A stretch of 64,000 bases of DNA from Curtobacterium sp. VKM Ac-1393 (GTDB lineage Bacteria > Actinomycetota > Actinomycetes > Actinomycetales > Microbacteriaceae): positions 323,702 to 387,701 of the forward strand of contig NZ_JADKRW010000001.1 in the NCBI RefSeq assembly GCF_015350995.1, read 5' to 3'. How positions within the stretch are numbered: position 1 is the first letter of the stretch; each line of letters starts with the position of its first letter. Below the pieces are notes generated by a model. It searched no databases and was not told the origin of the DNA. It worked only from the letters and a program-made list of their open reading frames with translations. Made by a program: the position numbers and the translations under genes. Below, in pieces: positions 33,809-41,622 of this stretch.

Positions 33809-34637
33809 ACGGGTCCTTCGGCTGCGCGATCTCGGTGACCTTCGAGGCCTTGATGACGATGCGGGCGTCGGCGGACTGGTCCGGGTTCGCCGCGAGGGCG
33901 CCCGTCACGGTGACCCACTGTCCCTCGTCGGGAACGGAGCCGTCGGCGTCGCCCGTCACCACGCCGAGGCCGACGGGCTGGGCGTCGACGGCGCAGCAGC
34001 TGATCACGAACCGGGTCAGGGTGAACGAGCCGTCCTCGCCCGGCACGACGAAGCCGGACAGTCGGACCTGCTTGCCGACCAGCGCCGTGGTGTCGGTGGT
34101 CTGCCGGATCAGTGCCGCCCAGTCCTTGACGCCGTACTCCGAGGTGTCGACGCCCTCGCTGCCGAGCAGGGACACCGCCGCCTCGGATCCGGTCGCGTTC
34201 GACAGGGTCGCCGAGTCCACGCTCCGCTGCTGCGCGGTGCGCGCGGACAGCGTCGTCGGGGGCAGGACCAGCATCGACACGGTGACGCCGATCGTGACGA
34301 TCGCGGCTGCCCCGCCGAGGGCGATGCGGACGGCGCGACCACGGCCCGGGCGCGGCTGTTCGGCGTCGGCGTCGTGTCCGTGGGCATCGGCATCGTGCTC
34401 GTCCGTCCCGTCGCCGTGCGTGTGGCCGTGGCCCCGTGCGATGACCACCAGGCCGGCGATCGACGCGGGTACCCCGACGGCGGCGAGCACGATCGTGAAC
34501 ACCGAGTACCGCGGGTTGATGTACAGGTCGAGGTGGCCGACCAGCGCGAGCCAGAGCGTGCACAGGGCGACCGCCAGCACGGACCCGAGCCCGAGGTACG
34601 CCGGGGCGTTGCTGCTGCGTGCATCAGACGAGGACAT
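33798..34637 (-). CDS. TIGR03943-family protein (YcgQ-like subunit of a putative metal permease)
   Basis: The 279-residue protein has N-terminal membrane segments, a strikingly histidine-rich loop (about residues 68-92, HGHTHGDGTDEHDADAHGHD) and a C-terminal beta domain with FVISCCAVDAQPVG, the hallmark of the TIGR03943/DUF1980 family. Its partner is almost always a DUF318 permease, here encoded immediately upstream with a 14-base overlap. In Bacillus the homologous ycgQ-ycgR pair is under zinc control, which fits the His-rich loop; transport of a metal or metal complex is inference. Confidence 0.9.
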   Translation of the reverse strand: MSSSDARSSNAPAYLGLGSVLAVALCTLWLALVGHLDLYINPRYSVFTIVLAAVGVPASIAGLVVIARGHGHTHGDGTDEHDADAHGHDADAEQPRPGRGRAVRIALGGAAAIVTIGVTVSMLVLPPTTLSARTAQQRSVDSATLSNATGSEAAVSLLGSEGVDTSEYGVKDWAALIRQTTDTTALVGKQVRLSGFVVPGEDGSFTLTRFVISCCAVDAQPVGLGVVTGDADGSVPDEGQWVTVTGALAANPDQSADARIVIKASKVTEIAQPKDPYEY

Positions 34638-35643
34638 TCATCACCAATCCCACGGCGCCGGCGAACAGGACGCACACGACGGACAGCAGCACCAGGAACC
34701 GGACCCGGAACGTCGTGCGCAGCAGGGCGATCATCTTCACGTCGATGATCGGCCCGATGATCAGGAAGGCCGTGATCGACCCGGGCAGGAACGTCGAGGC
34801 GAACGACAGCGCGAAGAAGGCGTCGACGTTCGAGCAGAGCGACACCGTCATCGCCAGCAGCATCATGGCGGCGACGGACAGCACCGGGTTCGAGCCGATC
34901 GCGACGAGCGTGGAACGGGGCACGGCGACCTGGATCGCCGCGGCCAGCCCGGCACCGACGAACAGCGCCGGCATCATCGTGGCCGTCTCGCCGCCGAACT
35001 GCGCGGCGCTCTCCCGCCACCGGTTCCGGCTCCGTGGTGCGCCGATCGCGGCACGGCACCGGGCCTCGAACGCGGGCAGCAGCAGGTCGGCCGGACGGCG
35101 GTGCGCGGCGACGATCCAGCCGACGAGGTTCGCGATCACGAAGCCGCCGACGATCCGGACCGGCAGGATCCAGCCCGACCAGCCGAAGGCCTGCGCGGTG
35201 CTGATGATGACGAGCGGGTTGAGGATCGGCGCGGCGACCAGGAACGTCACGGCCTCGGCCGGGGTGAACCCGCGCAGCATCAGGCCGCGGGCGAGGGGCA
35301 CGTTCCCGCACTCGCACACCGGGAACAGCATGCCGATCAGCGAGATCACGGCGCGGCGGCCCAAGGCGTTCTGCGGCAGGACCCTCTCGAGCGCACCGAC
35401 GGGCACCCAGACCTCGACGACGATCGACAGCACGATGCCGAGCACCACGAACGGCAGCGACTCGACCACCACGCTGATCGCCAGCGTGAGGAAGTCCTGC
35501 ACGACGTCCGGCAGCCCCGCGGTCCCGATGCTCGGGGACAGCAGCCGGATCCCCAGGAGCACGACGACGGCGAGCAGCACGAGGCCCGGGCCCGTCAGGG
35601 AACGGGAGCGGGAGCGCTGCTGCGGCGGCGTGGTCGTCGTCAC
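34624..35643 (-). CDS. DUF318-family permease (YraQ/YcgR type)
   Basis: A 339-residue permease with about eight membrane segments. It carries the signature FPVCECGNVPLARGL early and the matching repeat SLCSNVDAFFALSFAS late, characteristic of PF03773. The Cys-Glu-Cys triad is intact. It partners with the TIGR03943 protein downstream; both overlap. GTG 35643 follows TATCCT after 6 bases with no ribosome site, indicating a leaderless start. Substrate is unknown; zinc or another transition metal is the leading guess. Confidence 0.9.
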   Translation of the reverse strand: MTTTTPPQQRSRSRSLTGPGLVLLAVVVLLGIRLLSPSIGTAGLPDVVQDFLTLAISVVVESLPFVVLGIVLSIVVEVWVPVGALERVLPQNALGRRAVISLIGMLFPVCECGNVPLARGLMLRGFTPAEAVTFLVAAPILNPLVIISTAQAFGWSGWILPVRIVGGFVIANLVGWIVAAHRRPADLLLPAFEARCRAAIGAPRSRNRWRESAAQFGGETATMMPALFVGAGLAAAIQVAVPRSTLVAIGSNPVLSVAAMMLLAMTVSLCSNVDAFFALSFASTFLPGSITAFLIIGPIIDVKMIALLRTTFRVRFLVLLSVVCVLFAGAVGLVMNVLV

Positions 35644-35687
35644 CCCGAAAGGATAGGCGACGCGTGCTGCGCGGCGGTCCGCGCGCG

Positions 35688-35748
35688 GTGCGAGGTTCCG
35701 TACTCGGTGCGGGGTCGCGAGCCTCGCACCGAGTACGGAACCTCGCAC
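35688..35748. repeat. 24-bp perfect inverted repeat between two gene ends
   Basis: Arms 35688-35711 and 35725-35748 are perfectly complementary over 24 bp with a 13-base loop. It lies between the leaderless permease promoter and the TetR gene end. A smaller hairpin using the same GTGCGAGG word follows at 35761-35779. Confidence 0.75.
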
Positions 35749-35760
35749 GACTCGTAGGCG

Positions 35761-35779
35761 CCCTCGCACGGTGCGAGGG
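35761..35779 (-). terminator. small hairpin after the TetR-family gene
   Basis: CCCTCGCAC-G-GTGCGAGGG, nine pairs around a single base; the last pairs would open to make a real loop. It starts 12 bases after the TetR stop codon on the minus strand and repeats the outer arm of the larger palindrome at 35688-35748. Confidence 0.5.
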
Positions 35780-35791
35780 ACGCGTGCGCGC

Positions 35792-36370
35792 TCAACCGGC
35801 GGCGATGCCGTCCAGGTGTCGGTCGAGCACGTCGATCGCCCAGTCGGCGGACTCCCCCGGAGCCAGTCGGACGACCTGCATCGCGAGCCCGTCCAGGAGC
35901 GCGTGCAGGCGGCAGGCCTCGTACTCCCGGTCGCCCGCCGGCACCCCGAACAGTCGGAGGACCTCCTCGCACCACGTCCGCATCGCCGCGACGACCCGGT
36001 CGAGCGTCGGCCGGAGTCCGACGTCGGTGAGCGCGGCGTTCCCGAGTGCCAGGTAGACCTCGAGCTCGATGACCCGCTCCTCGTCGAGGGGCAGCAACTC
36101 GAGCACGATCCGGCGTGCGCGTCGGGCCGGCGTGAGCTCGTCGGGGATGGCATCGATGCGCTCGCGGATCCGGTCGAACACGAGCGTGATGGTGTGCTCG
36201 CGGACGCTCGCCTGGGTCGGGAACGTGTAGCGGACCGTGCTCGGTGGGAGTCCGGCCTCGGCGGCGACGTTCCGCACGCTGAGCGCCCCGAGTCCGTCGC
36301 GGGCGAGGACCCGGCACGCGGCCTCGGACACGATCCGGCGCCGTTCGTCGACGTCCATGCTCCTGGCCAC
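35792..36370 (-). CDS. TetR-family regulator of the divergent SMR exporter
   Basis: The 192-residue protein has the N-terminal TetR helix-turn-helix (about residues 25-52, ALSVRNVAAEAGLPPSTVRYTF) and a helical ligand domain of usual length. It is transcribed away from an SMR gene pair, and the 96-bp gap holds two copies of TCGCACAGTCGTRCGA, likely its operators. Repression relieved by the exported compound is the standard arrangement. GTG 36370 is taken as start; ATG 36358 four codons later is the alternative. Confidence 0.9.
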   Translation of the reverse strand: MARSMDVDERRRIVSEAACRVLARDGLGALSVRNVAAEAGLPPSTVRYTFPTQASVREHTITLVFDRIRERIDAIPDELTPARRARRIVLELLPLDEERVIELEVYLALGNAALTDVGLRPTLDRVVAAMRTWCEEVLRLFGVPAGDREYEACRLHALLDGLAMQVVRLAPGESADWAIDVLDRHLDGIAAG

Positions 36371-36380
36371 GACGCCATAC

Positions 36381-36396
36381 TCGCACAGTCGTACGA
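36381..36396. promoter_or_regulatory. TetR operator copy 1
   Basis: TCGCACAGTCGTACGA, differing from copy 2 (36422-36437) at one base. It lies 11 bases before the TetR start and can explain autoregulation. Confidence 0.65.
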
Positions 36397-36415
36397 ACTA
36401 GTGCTACCGTCGAGG

Positions 36416-36444
36416 TTGTTGTCGCACAGTCGTGCGACTATGCG
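36416..36444 (+). promoter_or_regulatory. SMR operon promoter with TetR operator copy 2 in the spacer
   Basis: -35 TTGTTG (36416-36421) and -10 TATGCG (36439-36444) are separated by 17 bp. TCGCACAGTCGTGCGA (36422-36437), with perfect 6-bp outer arms, fills the spacer. Centre-to-centre distance to copy 1 is 41 bp, about four helical turns. Confidence 0.7.
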
Positions 36445-36466
36445 ACCGAAGGAAGGGAACATCGTC

Positions 36467-36781
36467 ATGGCATGGGCAATCCTCGTGCTCAGCGGCGTGC
36501 TCGAGGCCGTGTGGGCCACCGCTCTCAGTGCCTCGAACGGCTTCAAGAAGGTCGTCCCGACGATCGTGTTCATCGCCGGGATGGCCCTGAGCATGGTCGG
36601 CCTGGCGTTCGCGATGAAGACCATCCCGGTCGGCACCGCCTACGCCGTCTGGGTCGGCATCGGGGCCTCGCTGACGGTCGTCGTCGCGATCCTCCGCCGC
36701 CAGGAGCGCGCATCCGCCGCCCGCCTCGGTCTGGTCTTCGGCCTGGTCGCGTGCGTCGTCGGCCTCAAGGTGGTGAGCTGA
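36467..36781 (+). CDS. small multidrug resistance (SMR) family protein, subunit 1
   Basis: A 104-residue, four-helix inner-membrane exporter subunit. The essential glutamate is Glu13 in SGVLEAVWATAL, and IPVGTAYAVWVGIGA is the SMR family signature in helix 3. It is followed after one base by a second SMR gene, so the active pump is probably an antiparallel heterodimer like EbrAB or YkkCD. The signature is close to SugE/Gdx guanidinium exporters, so guanidinium or a quaternary cation may be exported. GAAGGAAGGG precedes ATG 36467. Confidence 0.92.
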   Translation: MAWAILVLSGVLEAVWATALSASNGFKKVVPTIVFIAGMALSMVGLAFAMKTIPVGTAYAVWVGIGASLTVVVAILRRQERASAARLGLVFGLVACVVGLKVVS

Positions 36782-36782
36782 G

Positions 36783-37151
36783 GTGGCCTGGATCGTCCTG
36801 TTCGCCAGCGCCACCCTCGAGACCGTGTGGGCGACCGCCCTCGGCGAGAGCGACGGCTTCACCCGCCCCGGCCCGACGATGCTGTTCGCCGTCACGATCG
36901 TGATCAGCCTCGGCGCGTTCGGCTACGTGCTCAAGCACATCCCGATCAGCACGGCGTACGCGGTGTGGACCGGCACCGGAGCGGCCCTCACGGTGCTGTG
37001 GGGCATGGCCACCGGCGCCGAACCCGTCACGGTGCTGCGTCTGCTGTTCATCGCCGGCATCGTCGGCTGCGTCGTCGGCTTGAAGCTCGTGCCAGCGCGC
37101 CCCGCCGAGCCCGCCGCCCCTCTCGCGAAAGCGACAGATCTCCGCGGATGA
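36783..37151 (+). CDS. small multidrug resistance (SMR) family protein, subunit 2
   Basis: The 122-residue partner has the same four-helix layout, with Glu13 (SATLETVWATAL) and ISTAYAVWTGTGA. It begins with GTG one base after the first subunit stops. Its last nine codons (ending LAKATDLRG) and stop codon lie inside a palindromic element (GCGAAAGCGACAG, from 37124), making the C terminus about 12-15 residues longer than typical SMR proteins. The tail probably came from the repeat rather than from selection. Confidence 0.9.
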   Translation: MAWIVLFASATLETVWATALGESDGFTRPGPTMLFAVTIVISLGAFGYVLKHIPISTAYAVWTGTGAALTVLWGMATGAEPVTVLRLLFIAGIVGCVVGLKLVPARPAEPAAPLAKATDLRG

Positions 37152-37217
37152 TCCGCGGAAGACTGTCGCTTTCGCGGGCCTGACGGCAGCGCGCGCCGCA
37201 GGTCTGTCGCTTTCGCG
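37124..37217. repeat. GCGAAAGCGACAG palindrome element with an extra arm
   Basis: Left arm CGCGAAAGCGACAG (37124-37137) pairs with CTGTCGCTTTCGCG at 37163-37176 and also with a second identical arm at 37204-37217. TCCGCGGA at 37141-37148 and 37152-37159 forms an inner stem. A related element lies at 51541-51587. Confidence 0.75.
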
Positions 37218-37244
37218 GTGCGGGCCCGGAACGCGCGCCGGGAC

Positions 37245-37286
37245 GGACGGGAGGCCCGGTGCCAGCTGGCTCCGGGCCTCCCGTCC
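37245..37286. terminator. bidirectional terminator palindrome (CGGGAGGCCCG family)
   Basis: A 19-bp stem with one T-T mismatch around AGCT (37245-37263 with 37268-37286), between convergent genes. It is almost base-for-base the same as the palindrome at 49326-49365. Confidence 0.85.
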
Positions 37287-37312
37287 GCTCGTGGTGGCGC
37301 TCACGGCACGCG

Positions 37313-38452
37313 TCAGACGGACGCGCCGGTCCACTCGTCCTCGGCGGCGACGTGGTCGCTGCCGGCCGCACCGGCGGCGAGCGCCGCAGCGGCACGCTCC
37401 GTGTGGCTCGGCGGGTTCGACGGCACGCCCTCGGGCCGGCCCTCGTCGTTCAGCTTCCGGAGCTCGGGGACGATCTCGCCGGCCAGGATGTCGATCTGCT
37501 CGAGCACCGTCTTGAGCGGCAGCCCGGCGTGGTCGATGAGGAACAGCTGGCGCTGGTAGTGGCCGACGTGGTCCTTCATGGCCGCGTACCGGTCGATGAC
37601 CTGCTGCGGCGAACCGACGGTGAGTGGCGTCTGGGCGGTGAAGTCCTCCATCGAGGGGCCGTGGCCGTAGACCGGGGCGTTGTCGAAGTACGGACGGAAC
37701 TCGTCGACGGCGTCCTGCGAGTTCTTGCGGGCGAAGAACTGTCCACCCAGGCCGACGATCGCCTGGTCGGCACGGCCGTGACCGTAGTGCTCGAAGCGCT
37801 GGCGGTACAGCCCGACCATCTGCTCGGTGTGCTGGATCGGCCAGAAGATGTTGTTGTGGAAGAAGCCGTCGCCGTAGTACGCGGCCTGCTCGGCGATCTC
37901 GGGCGTGCGGATCGAGCCGTGCCAGACGAACGGTGCGACACCGTCGAGGGGACGCGGCGTCGAGGTGAAGCCCTGCAGCGGCGTGCGGAACTTGCCCTGC
38001 CAGTTGACGACGTCGTTCTCCCAGAGCTGGCGGAGGAGCGCGTAGTTCTCGATCGCCAGGTTGACACCCTGGCGGATGTCCTGCCCGAACCACGGGTACA
38101 CCGGACCGGTGTTGCCGCGACCCATCATGAGGTCCATCCGGCCGTCGGATACCACCTGGAGCATCGCGTACTCCTCGGCGAGGCGTACGGGGTCGTTCGT
38201 GGTGATGAGCGTGGTGCTCGTCGAGAGCGTGATGTGCTTCGTCTTCGCCGCGAGGTAGGCGAGCAACGTGGTCGGCGACGAGGCGACGAACGGCGGGTTG
38301 TGGTGCTCACCGGTCGCGAAGACGTCGAGCCCGGCCTGGTCGGCGTGCTCGGCGATCGTCAGGATGTCGCGGACGCGCTGGGTGTCGTCCGGCGTGGTGC
38401 CGGTCGTGGGGTCGGTCGTGACGTCACTGACCGTGAAGATGCCGAACTGCAT
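37313..38452 (-). CDS. LLM-class flavin-dependent oxidoreductase
   Basis: The 379-residue TIM-barrel flavoprotein belongs to the luciferase-like monooxygenase family, which uses reduced FMN (or F420 in some branches). MQFGIFTVSDV at the N terminus, FATGEHHNPPFVASSP (about residues 47-62) and GRMDLMMGRGNTGPVYPW are typical of the group annotated as LLM oxidoreductases with alkanal-monooxygenase-like folds. Substrate cannot be read. ATG 38452 follows AAAGGCGG. A perfect palindrome (38474-38491) upstream suggests a dedicated regulator. Confidence 0.92.
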   Translation of the reverse strand: MQFGIFTVSDVTTDPTTGTTPDDTQRVRDILTIAEHADQAGLDVFATGEHHNPPFVASSPTTLLAYLAAKTKHITLSTSTTLITTNDPVRLAEEYAMLQVVSDGRMDLMMGRGNTGPVYPWFGQDIRQGVNLAIENYALLRQLWENDVVNWQGKFRTPLQGFTSTPRPLDGVAPFVWHGSIRTPEIAEQAAYYGDGFFHNNIFWPIQHTEQMVGLYRQRFEHYGHGRADQAIVGLGGQFFARKNSQDAVDEFRPYFDNAPVYGHGPSMEDFTAQTPLTVGSPQQVIDRYAAMKDHVGHYQRQLFLIDHAGLPLKTVLEQIDILAGEIVPELRKLNDEGRPEGVPSNPPSHTERAAAALAAGAAGSDHVAAEDEWTGASV

Positions 38453-38473
38453 GATGCGCCGCCTTTCGCGATA

Positions 38474-38491
38474 TCGATGCGTTTGCATCGA
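38474..38491. promoter_or_regulatory. palindromic operator upstream of the LLM oxidoreductase
   Basis: TCGATGC-GTTT-GCATCGA, 7-bp perfect arms, 22 bases before the start codon. No regulator gene is adjacent, so the binding protein (LacI, MarR or TetR type) is encoded elsewhere. Confidence 0.6.
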
Positions 38492-38593
38492 CTTGCTCGG
38501 TACAACGTAGCGCACGGCGTGGCATTCCCGCCAGGCTCACGCCCGTCGCGCGATCCGTTCGGACGGCCTGGAGGCCCGGGTCGGCTCCCCGGG

Positions 38594-39493
38594 TCAGCGC
38601 GCGGTCGACAGCGTGGCCGGGTCGGTGCGAAGCGCGTGGTGCATGCCGTCGAGGAACCACACGACGGTCACGACCGCCAGCACGCTCGCACTCGATGCCA
38701 GCCGCCCGGCCATCAGGATCGCCGCGTGGTCGTGCGCCCCGTCGCCGGCCAGCCCGACGACGAGTGCCGCGACCCCGACGACCAGCGTGACCCCGGTCGC
38801 GACGAGCAGCACGATGCTCACCACCCGGCGCGGGCCCCGCCGGCCGTCGCGATCACCCCGGAGCCCGCGGTCGACCCGGGGGCCGAACGCGCGGACGACG
38901 CCGAGCCAGAACATCGCGATCGCACACGCGCCGACGATGTCGCTCACCCGGTGCCAGCCGTAGACAACCGTCTGGTTGGCGACGAAGACCGCGTAGCCGG
39001 CGCCGACCAGGGTCACGATCGGCCGGAAGCGACGGGGCGTGACCATCAGAACGGCGAACAGTGCGGCCAGCGCGATGGTCGCGTGCCCGGACGGGAACGA
39101 GTTCGGTGTCGTCGACTCGGCGATCTCCGGGCGCTCGGCGATACGCTTGAGCAGCGTCGAAGTGGCCGCCGACGCGAGCACCACTGCACCCGCGCCGAGC
39201 CCCACCGAGAGCCGTCGCCGAGCGAACGCCACCGCGACGATCACGACAACGAGCAACAGGATCACCGGCACCGAGATGACGTTGAGCGCAGTGTCCGAAC
39301 TGAACAGGTCGGACTCCCGGACCCCGCCGAGCGCGGCGTCCTCCATGCGCTGCCCCACCGGCGTCAGCACCGCGGCCGCGTAGACGGAAGGCACGATGAC
39401 GAACCCCAGAGCCGCCAGCACACCCCACCGCAGCCGCCGTGAGACGCTCGGTCCACGCGAGTCCGGTGCACTGCGCTCGGGTGTCAAGGTCAC
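38594..39493 (-). CDS. PAP2-superfamily membrane phosphatase
   Basis: The 299-residue protein has about six to eight membrane helices and acts on lipid phosphates such as undecaprenyl pyrophosphate or phosphatidate. Motif 1 is KRIAERP, motif 2 SFPSGHATIA is intact with the catalytic-acid His, and motif 3 has the nucleophile His and Asp in GWHRVSD. The usual Ser-Arg that opens motif 3 is replaced by Gln-Thr. GTG 39493 is chosen because GAGGAGGACC precedes it by 9 bases. It is divergent from the DUF4383 gene. Confidence 0.88.
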   Translation of the reverse strand: MTLTPERSAPDSRGPSVSRRLRWGVLAALGFVIVPSVYAAAVLTPVGQRMEDAALGGVRESDLFSSDTALNVISVPVILLLVVVIVAVAFARRRLSVGLGAGAVVLASAATSTLLKRIAERPEIAESTTPNSFPSGHATIALAALFAVLMVTPRRFRPIVTLVGAGYAVFVANQTVVYGWHRVSDIVGACAIAMFWLGVVRAFGPRVDRGLRGDRDGRRGPRRVVSIVLLVATGVTLVVGVAALVVGLAGDGAHDHAAILMAGRLASSASVLAVVTVVWFLDGMHHALRTDPATLSTAR

Positions 39494-39731
39494 CGGGCTG
39501 GTCCTCCTCGGGGTGGTCGTCGTCGGTCTCGTCGCACGCCTCGTGACGGCGCTGCGATTCGGACGGTCGGGGTCCGACACGATACCGTTGGAACACCGGC
39601 CGGAGGCTGGGAACCGCGCGGCCGTCGCCCGCGGATCCCGCGCTGTGCCGCTCAGTGCCGCGCCGCTCAGTCCGGCGGGCACCGCAGGATCGACGCACGT
39701 CGCGTCGGCAGTGTACGAGGAGGAGACCGAA

Positions 39732-40181
39732 GTGGCCATCAAGGAACCGGGCATCACCGCCTCACCGAACCGCGGTCTCGCACTCACGGTCGGTGGCGTC
39801 CTCGCACTCTGGGGCGTCCTGGGCTTCTTCTTCGCCGCCGACGGCGACCCCGGCTTCTTCAGCCGCCAGGGCGGGATGCTCTGGAACGCCTTCGGGGTGA
39901 ACCCGCCGCTCGCCCTGATCTGGGTCCTGCTCGCGGTGGTCCTGCTCATCACCGGGCTCGGCAACACCATCGGGTCGCGGAACGGCAACTTGCTCGTCGG
40001 CGCGCTGCTCGTCGTGCTGGCGGTCTACGGCTTCGTGTTCGTGAACACCTCGGCCAACATCTTCGCGCTCAACACCACCGACAACGTGTTCCACGCCATC
40101 GTCGGTGTGATCCTGCTGCTGACGGCACTGGGGGCCGACAAGGAGAACCTCCGCGCGCTGCGTGCGGCGGCTCGCGCCTGA
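39732..40181 (+). CDS. DUF4383-domain membrane protein
   Basis: A 149-residue protein with four membrane helices (LALTVGGVLALWGVLGFFF is the first; the last is NVFHAIVGVILLLTAL). The pattern matches DUF4383, a small actinobacterial membrane family without known function. GTG 39732 follows GGAGGAG. The frame is open upstream to 39396 but overlaps the divergent PAP2 gene and reads as low-complexity, so I do not extend it. A strong terminator follows. Confidence 0.85.
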   Translation: MAIKEPGITASPNRGLALTVGGVLALWGVLGFFFAADGDPGFFSRQGGMLWNAFGVNPPLALIWVLLAVVLLITGLGNTIGSRNGNLLVGALLVVLAVYGFVFVNTSANIFALNTTDNVFHAIVGVILLLTALGADKENLRALRAAARA

Positions 40182-40202
40182 CGCACTGACGCTCGCTCCA
40201 CC

Positions 40203-40235
40203 GACGCCCGTCTGCCGCCCCGGCAGGCGGGCGTC
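40203..40235 (+). terminator. terminator after the DUF4383 gene
   Basis: A 15-bp stem (40203-40217 with 40221-40235, one G-U pair) around CCC, between convergent genes. Confidence 0.88.
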
Positions 40236-40278
40236 GTCGCGTGCGGACGCGTGCTGCGCAGCACCCGCGCGGACGCGG

Positions 40279-41622
40279 TCAGTCTTCGGGGTCCGGATCG
40301 GGATCCGGGTCCGGGTCGGGGGCGGGCTTCGCTTTCGGCGCCTCGAGCTCGGTCGCGACGATCCGGGGCGCCTCGGACATGAAGCGTCGGACGTCCGTGT
40401 CGACGATGATGTCCTGTGGGCGGAGGGGCCGGGTCAGGTACAGCCCCTCGAGCGAGGTCAGCCGCGACAGCGCCACGTACGTCTGCCCGGCGCTGAACAC
40501 CCGGTTGCCGAGGTCGACCACGGCCTTGTCGTAGGTGCTGCCCTGCGACTTGTGGATCGTCACGGCCCAGGCGAGCCGGAGGGGGAACTGCTGGAACTCA
40601 CCGACGGTGTCCTTCTTGAGTTCCTTCTTGTCGGCGTCGTACGAGTACTTGAACTTCTCCCACACCGACGGCTGGACCTCGAACGACTCGCCGTCGACGT
40701 CGACCCACACGGTGTCGCGGATCGCCGTCACGATGCCGAGCGTCCCGTTCACCCACCGTTGGTCGGCGTCGTTGCGCAGGAACATCACGTGTGCGCCGGG
40801 CTTCAGCTCGAGGGCTTCGTCCGCCGGGAAGTTCCGTCCGCCGAAGTCGCCGTTGACGTCGGCCTTGGCGGTCTTGACCTTGCCCGGCAGTCGCTCGAGC
40901 GCCGCCTTGTTGATCCGCGCGACGGTGTCGTTGCGGGTCGCCAGGGTGATCGCGTCGTCGGGCGAGGGCCGCGCGCCTGCGGTGTTCAGCTGGTCCGCGA
41001 TGTCCGCGGTGACCCGGCCGTGCCGCACCGCCGTGAGCATCGCCGCGAACGCGTCGTCGCGCTGCCGGTGCACGGTCGCGAGCTCGATGATGTTCAGCTC
41101 GGCCTCGAGCCACACCTTGGCATCGAAGAACCACATCGATCGGTAGTGGTCGGTGAAGTAGGCGCGCTCGTCGGCATCACCCGGCACCGGCGGCAGCTGG
41201 TACGGGTCGCCGAACATCACGACCTGCACGCCGCCGAACGGCTCGAACTGCCGACCCCGGGCCTTGCGCAACGAGCGGTCCATGCCGTCGAGCAGGTCGG
41301 CGTTCACCATCGAGACCTCGTCGATCACGAGGGTGTCGATGGTGTTGAGGAGCTTGCGGGTGTCCGGCCCCTGGCGCAGTTCGGCGTCGGCGATGAGACC
41401 GATCGGCAGGCGGAAGAGCGAGTGGATGGTCTGGCCGCCGACGTTGAGCGCGGCAACCCCGGTGGGCGCGCAGATCACGACCTGCTTCTCGGTGTTCCAC
41501 GACAGGTGGTTGAGCAGGGTCGACTTGCCCGTGCCGGCACGACCGGTGATGAAGACGTGGTCGCGGGTGTGCTCGATGTACTCGAAGACGGCACGCTGCT
41601 CGTCGCTGAGCTCGATGCTCAT
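40279..41622 (-). CDS. PIF1/RecD-like DNA helicase
   Basis: The 447-residue superfamily 1B helicase has Walker A GRAGTGKST (residues 27-35), Walker B TLVIDEVSM, motif III GDPYQLPPV and the C-terminal WAVTIHKSQGSTYD plus YVALSRL, the full PIF1 set. It would unwind DNA 5' to 3' in repair or replication restart. The protein ends in a (Asp-Pro)5 tail made by a hexanucleotide repeat. ATG 41622 overlaps the upstream CopD-CtaG paralogue by 4 bases, an odd pairing of functions that is probably only economical packing. Confidence 0.92.
   Translation of the reverse strand: MSIELSDEQRAVFEYIEHTRDHVFITGRAGTGKSTLLNHLSWNTEKQVVICAPTGVAALNVGGQTIHSLFRLPIGLIADAELRQGPDTRKLLNTIDTLVIDEVSMVNADLLDGMDRSLRKARGRQFEPFGGVQVVMFGDPYQLPPVPGDADERAYFTDHYRSMWFFDAKVWLEAELNIIELATVHRQRDDAFAAMLTAVRHGRVTADIADQLNTAGARPSPDDAITLATRNDTVARINKAALERLPGKVKTAKADVNGDFGGRNFPADEALELKPGAHVMFLRNDADQRWVNGTLGIVTAIRDTVWVDVDGESFEVQPSVWEKFKYSYDADKKELKKDTVGEFQQFPLRLAWAVTIHKSQGSTYDKAVVDLGNRVFSAGQTYVALSRLTSLEGLYLTRPLRPQDIIVDTDVRRFMSEAPRIVATELEAPKAKPAPDPDPDPDPDPED
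40287..40320. repeat. hexanucleotide repeat encoding the (Asp-Pro) tail of the helicase
   Basis: Six-base units of the type CGGGTC/GGGATC run through the last codons. Unit number changes would lengthen or shorten the DP tail without shifting frame. Similar hexamers occur at 46525-46548 and 51595-51618. Confidence 0.7.
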
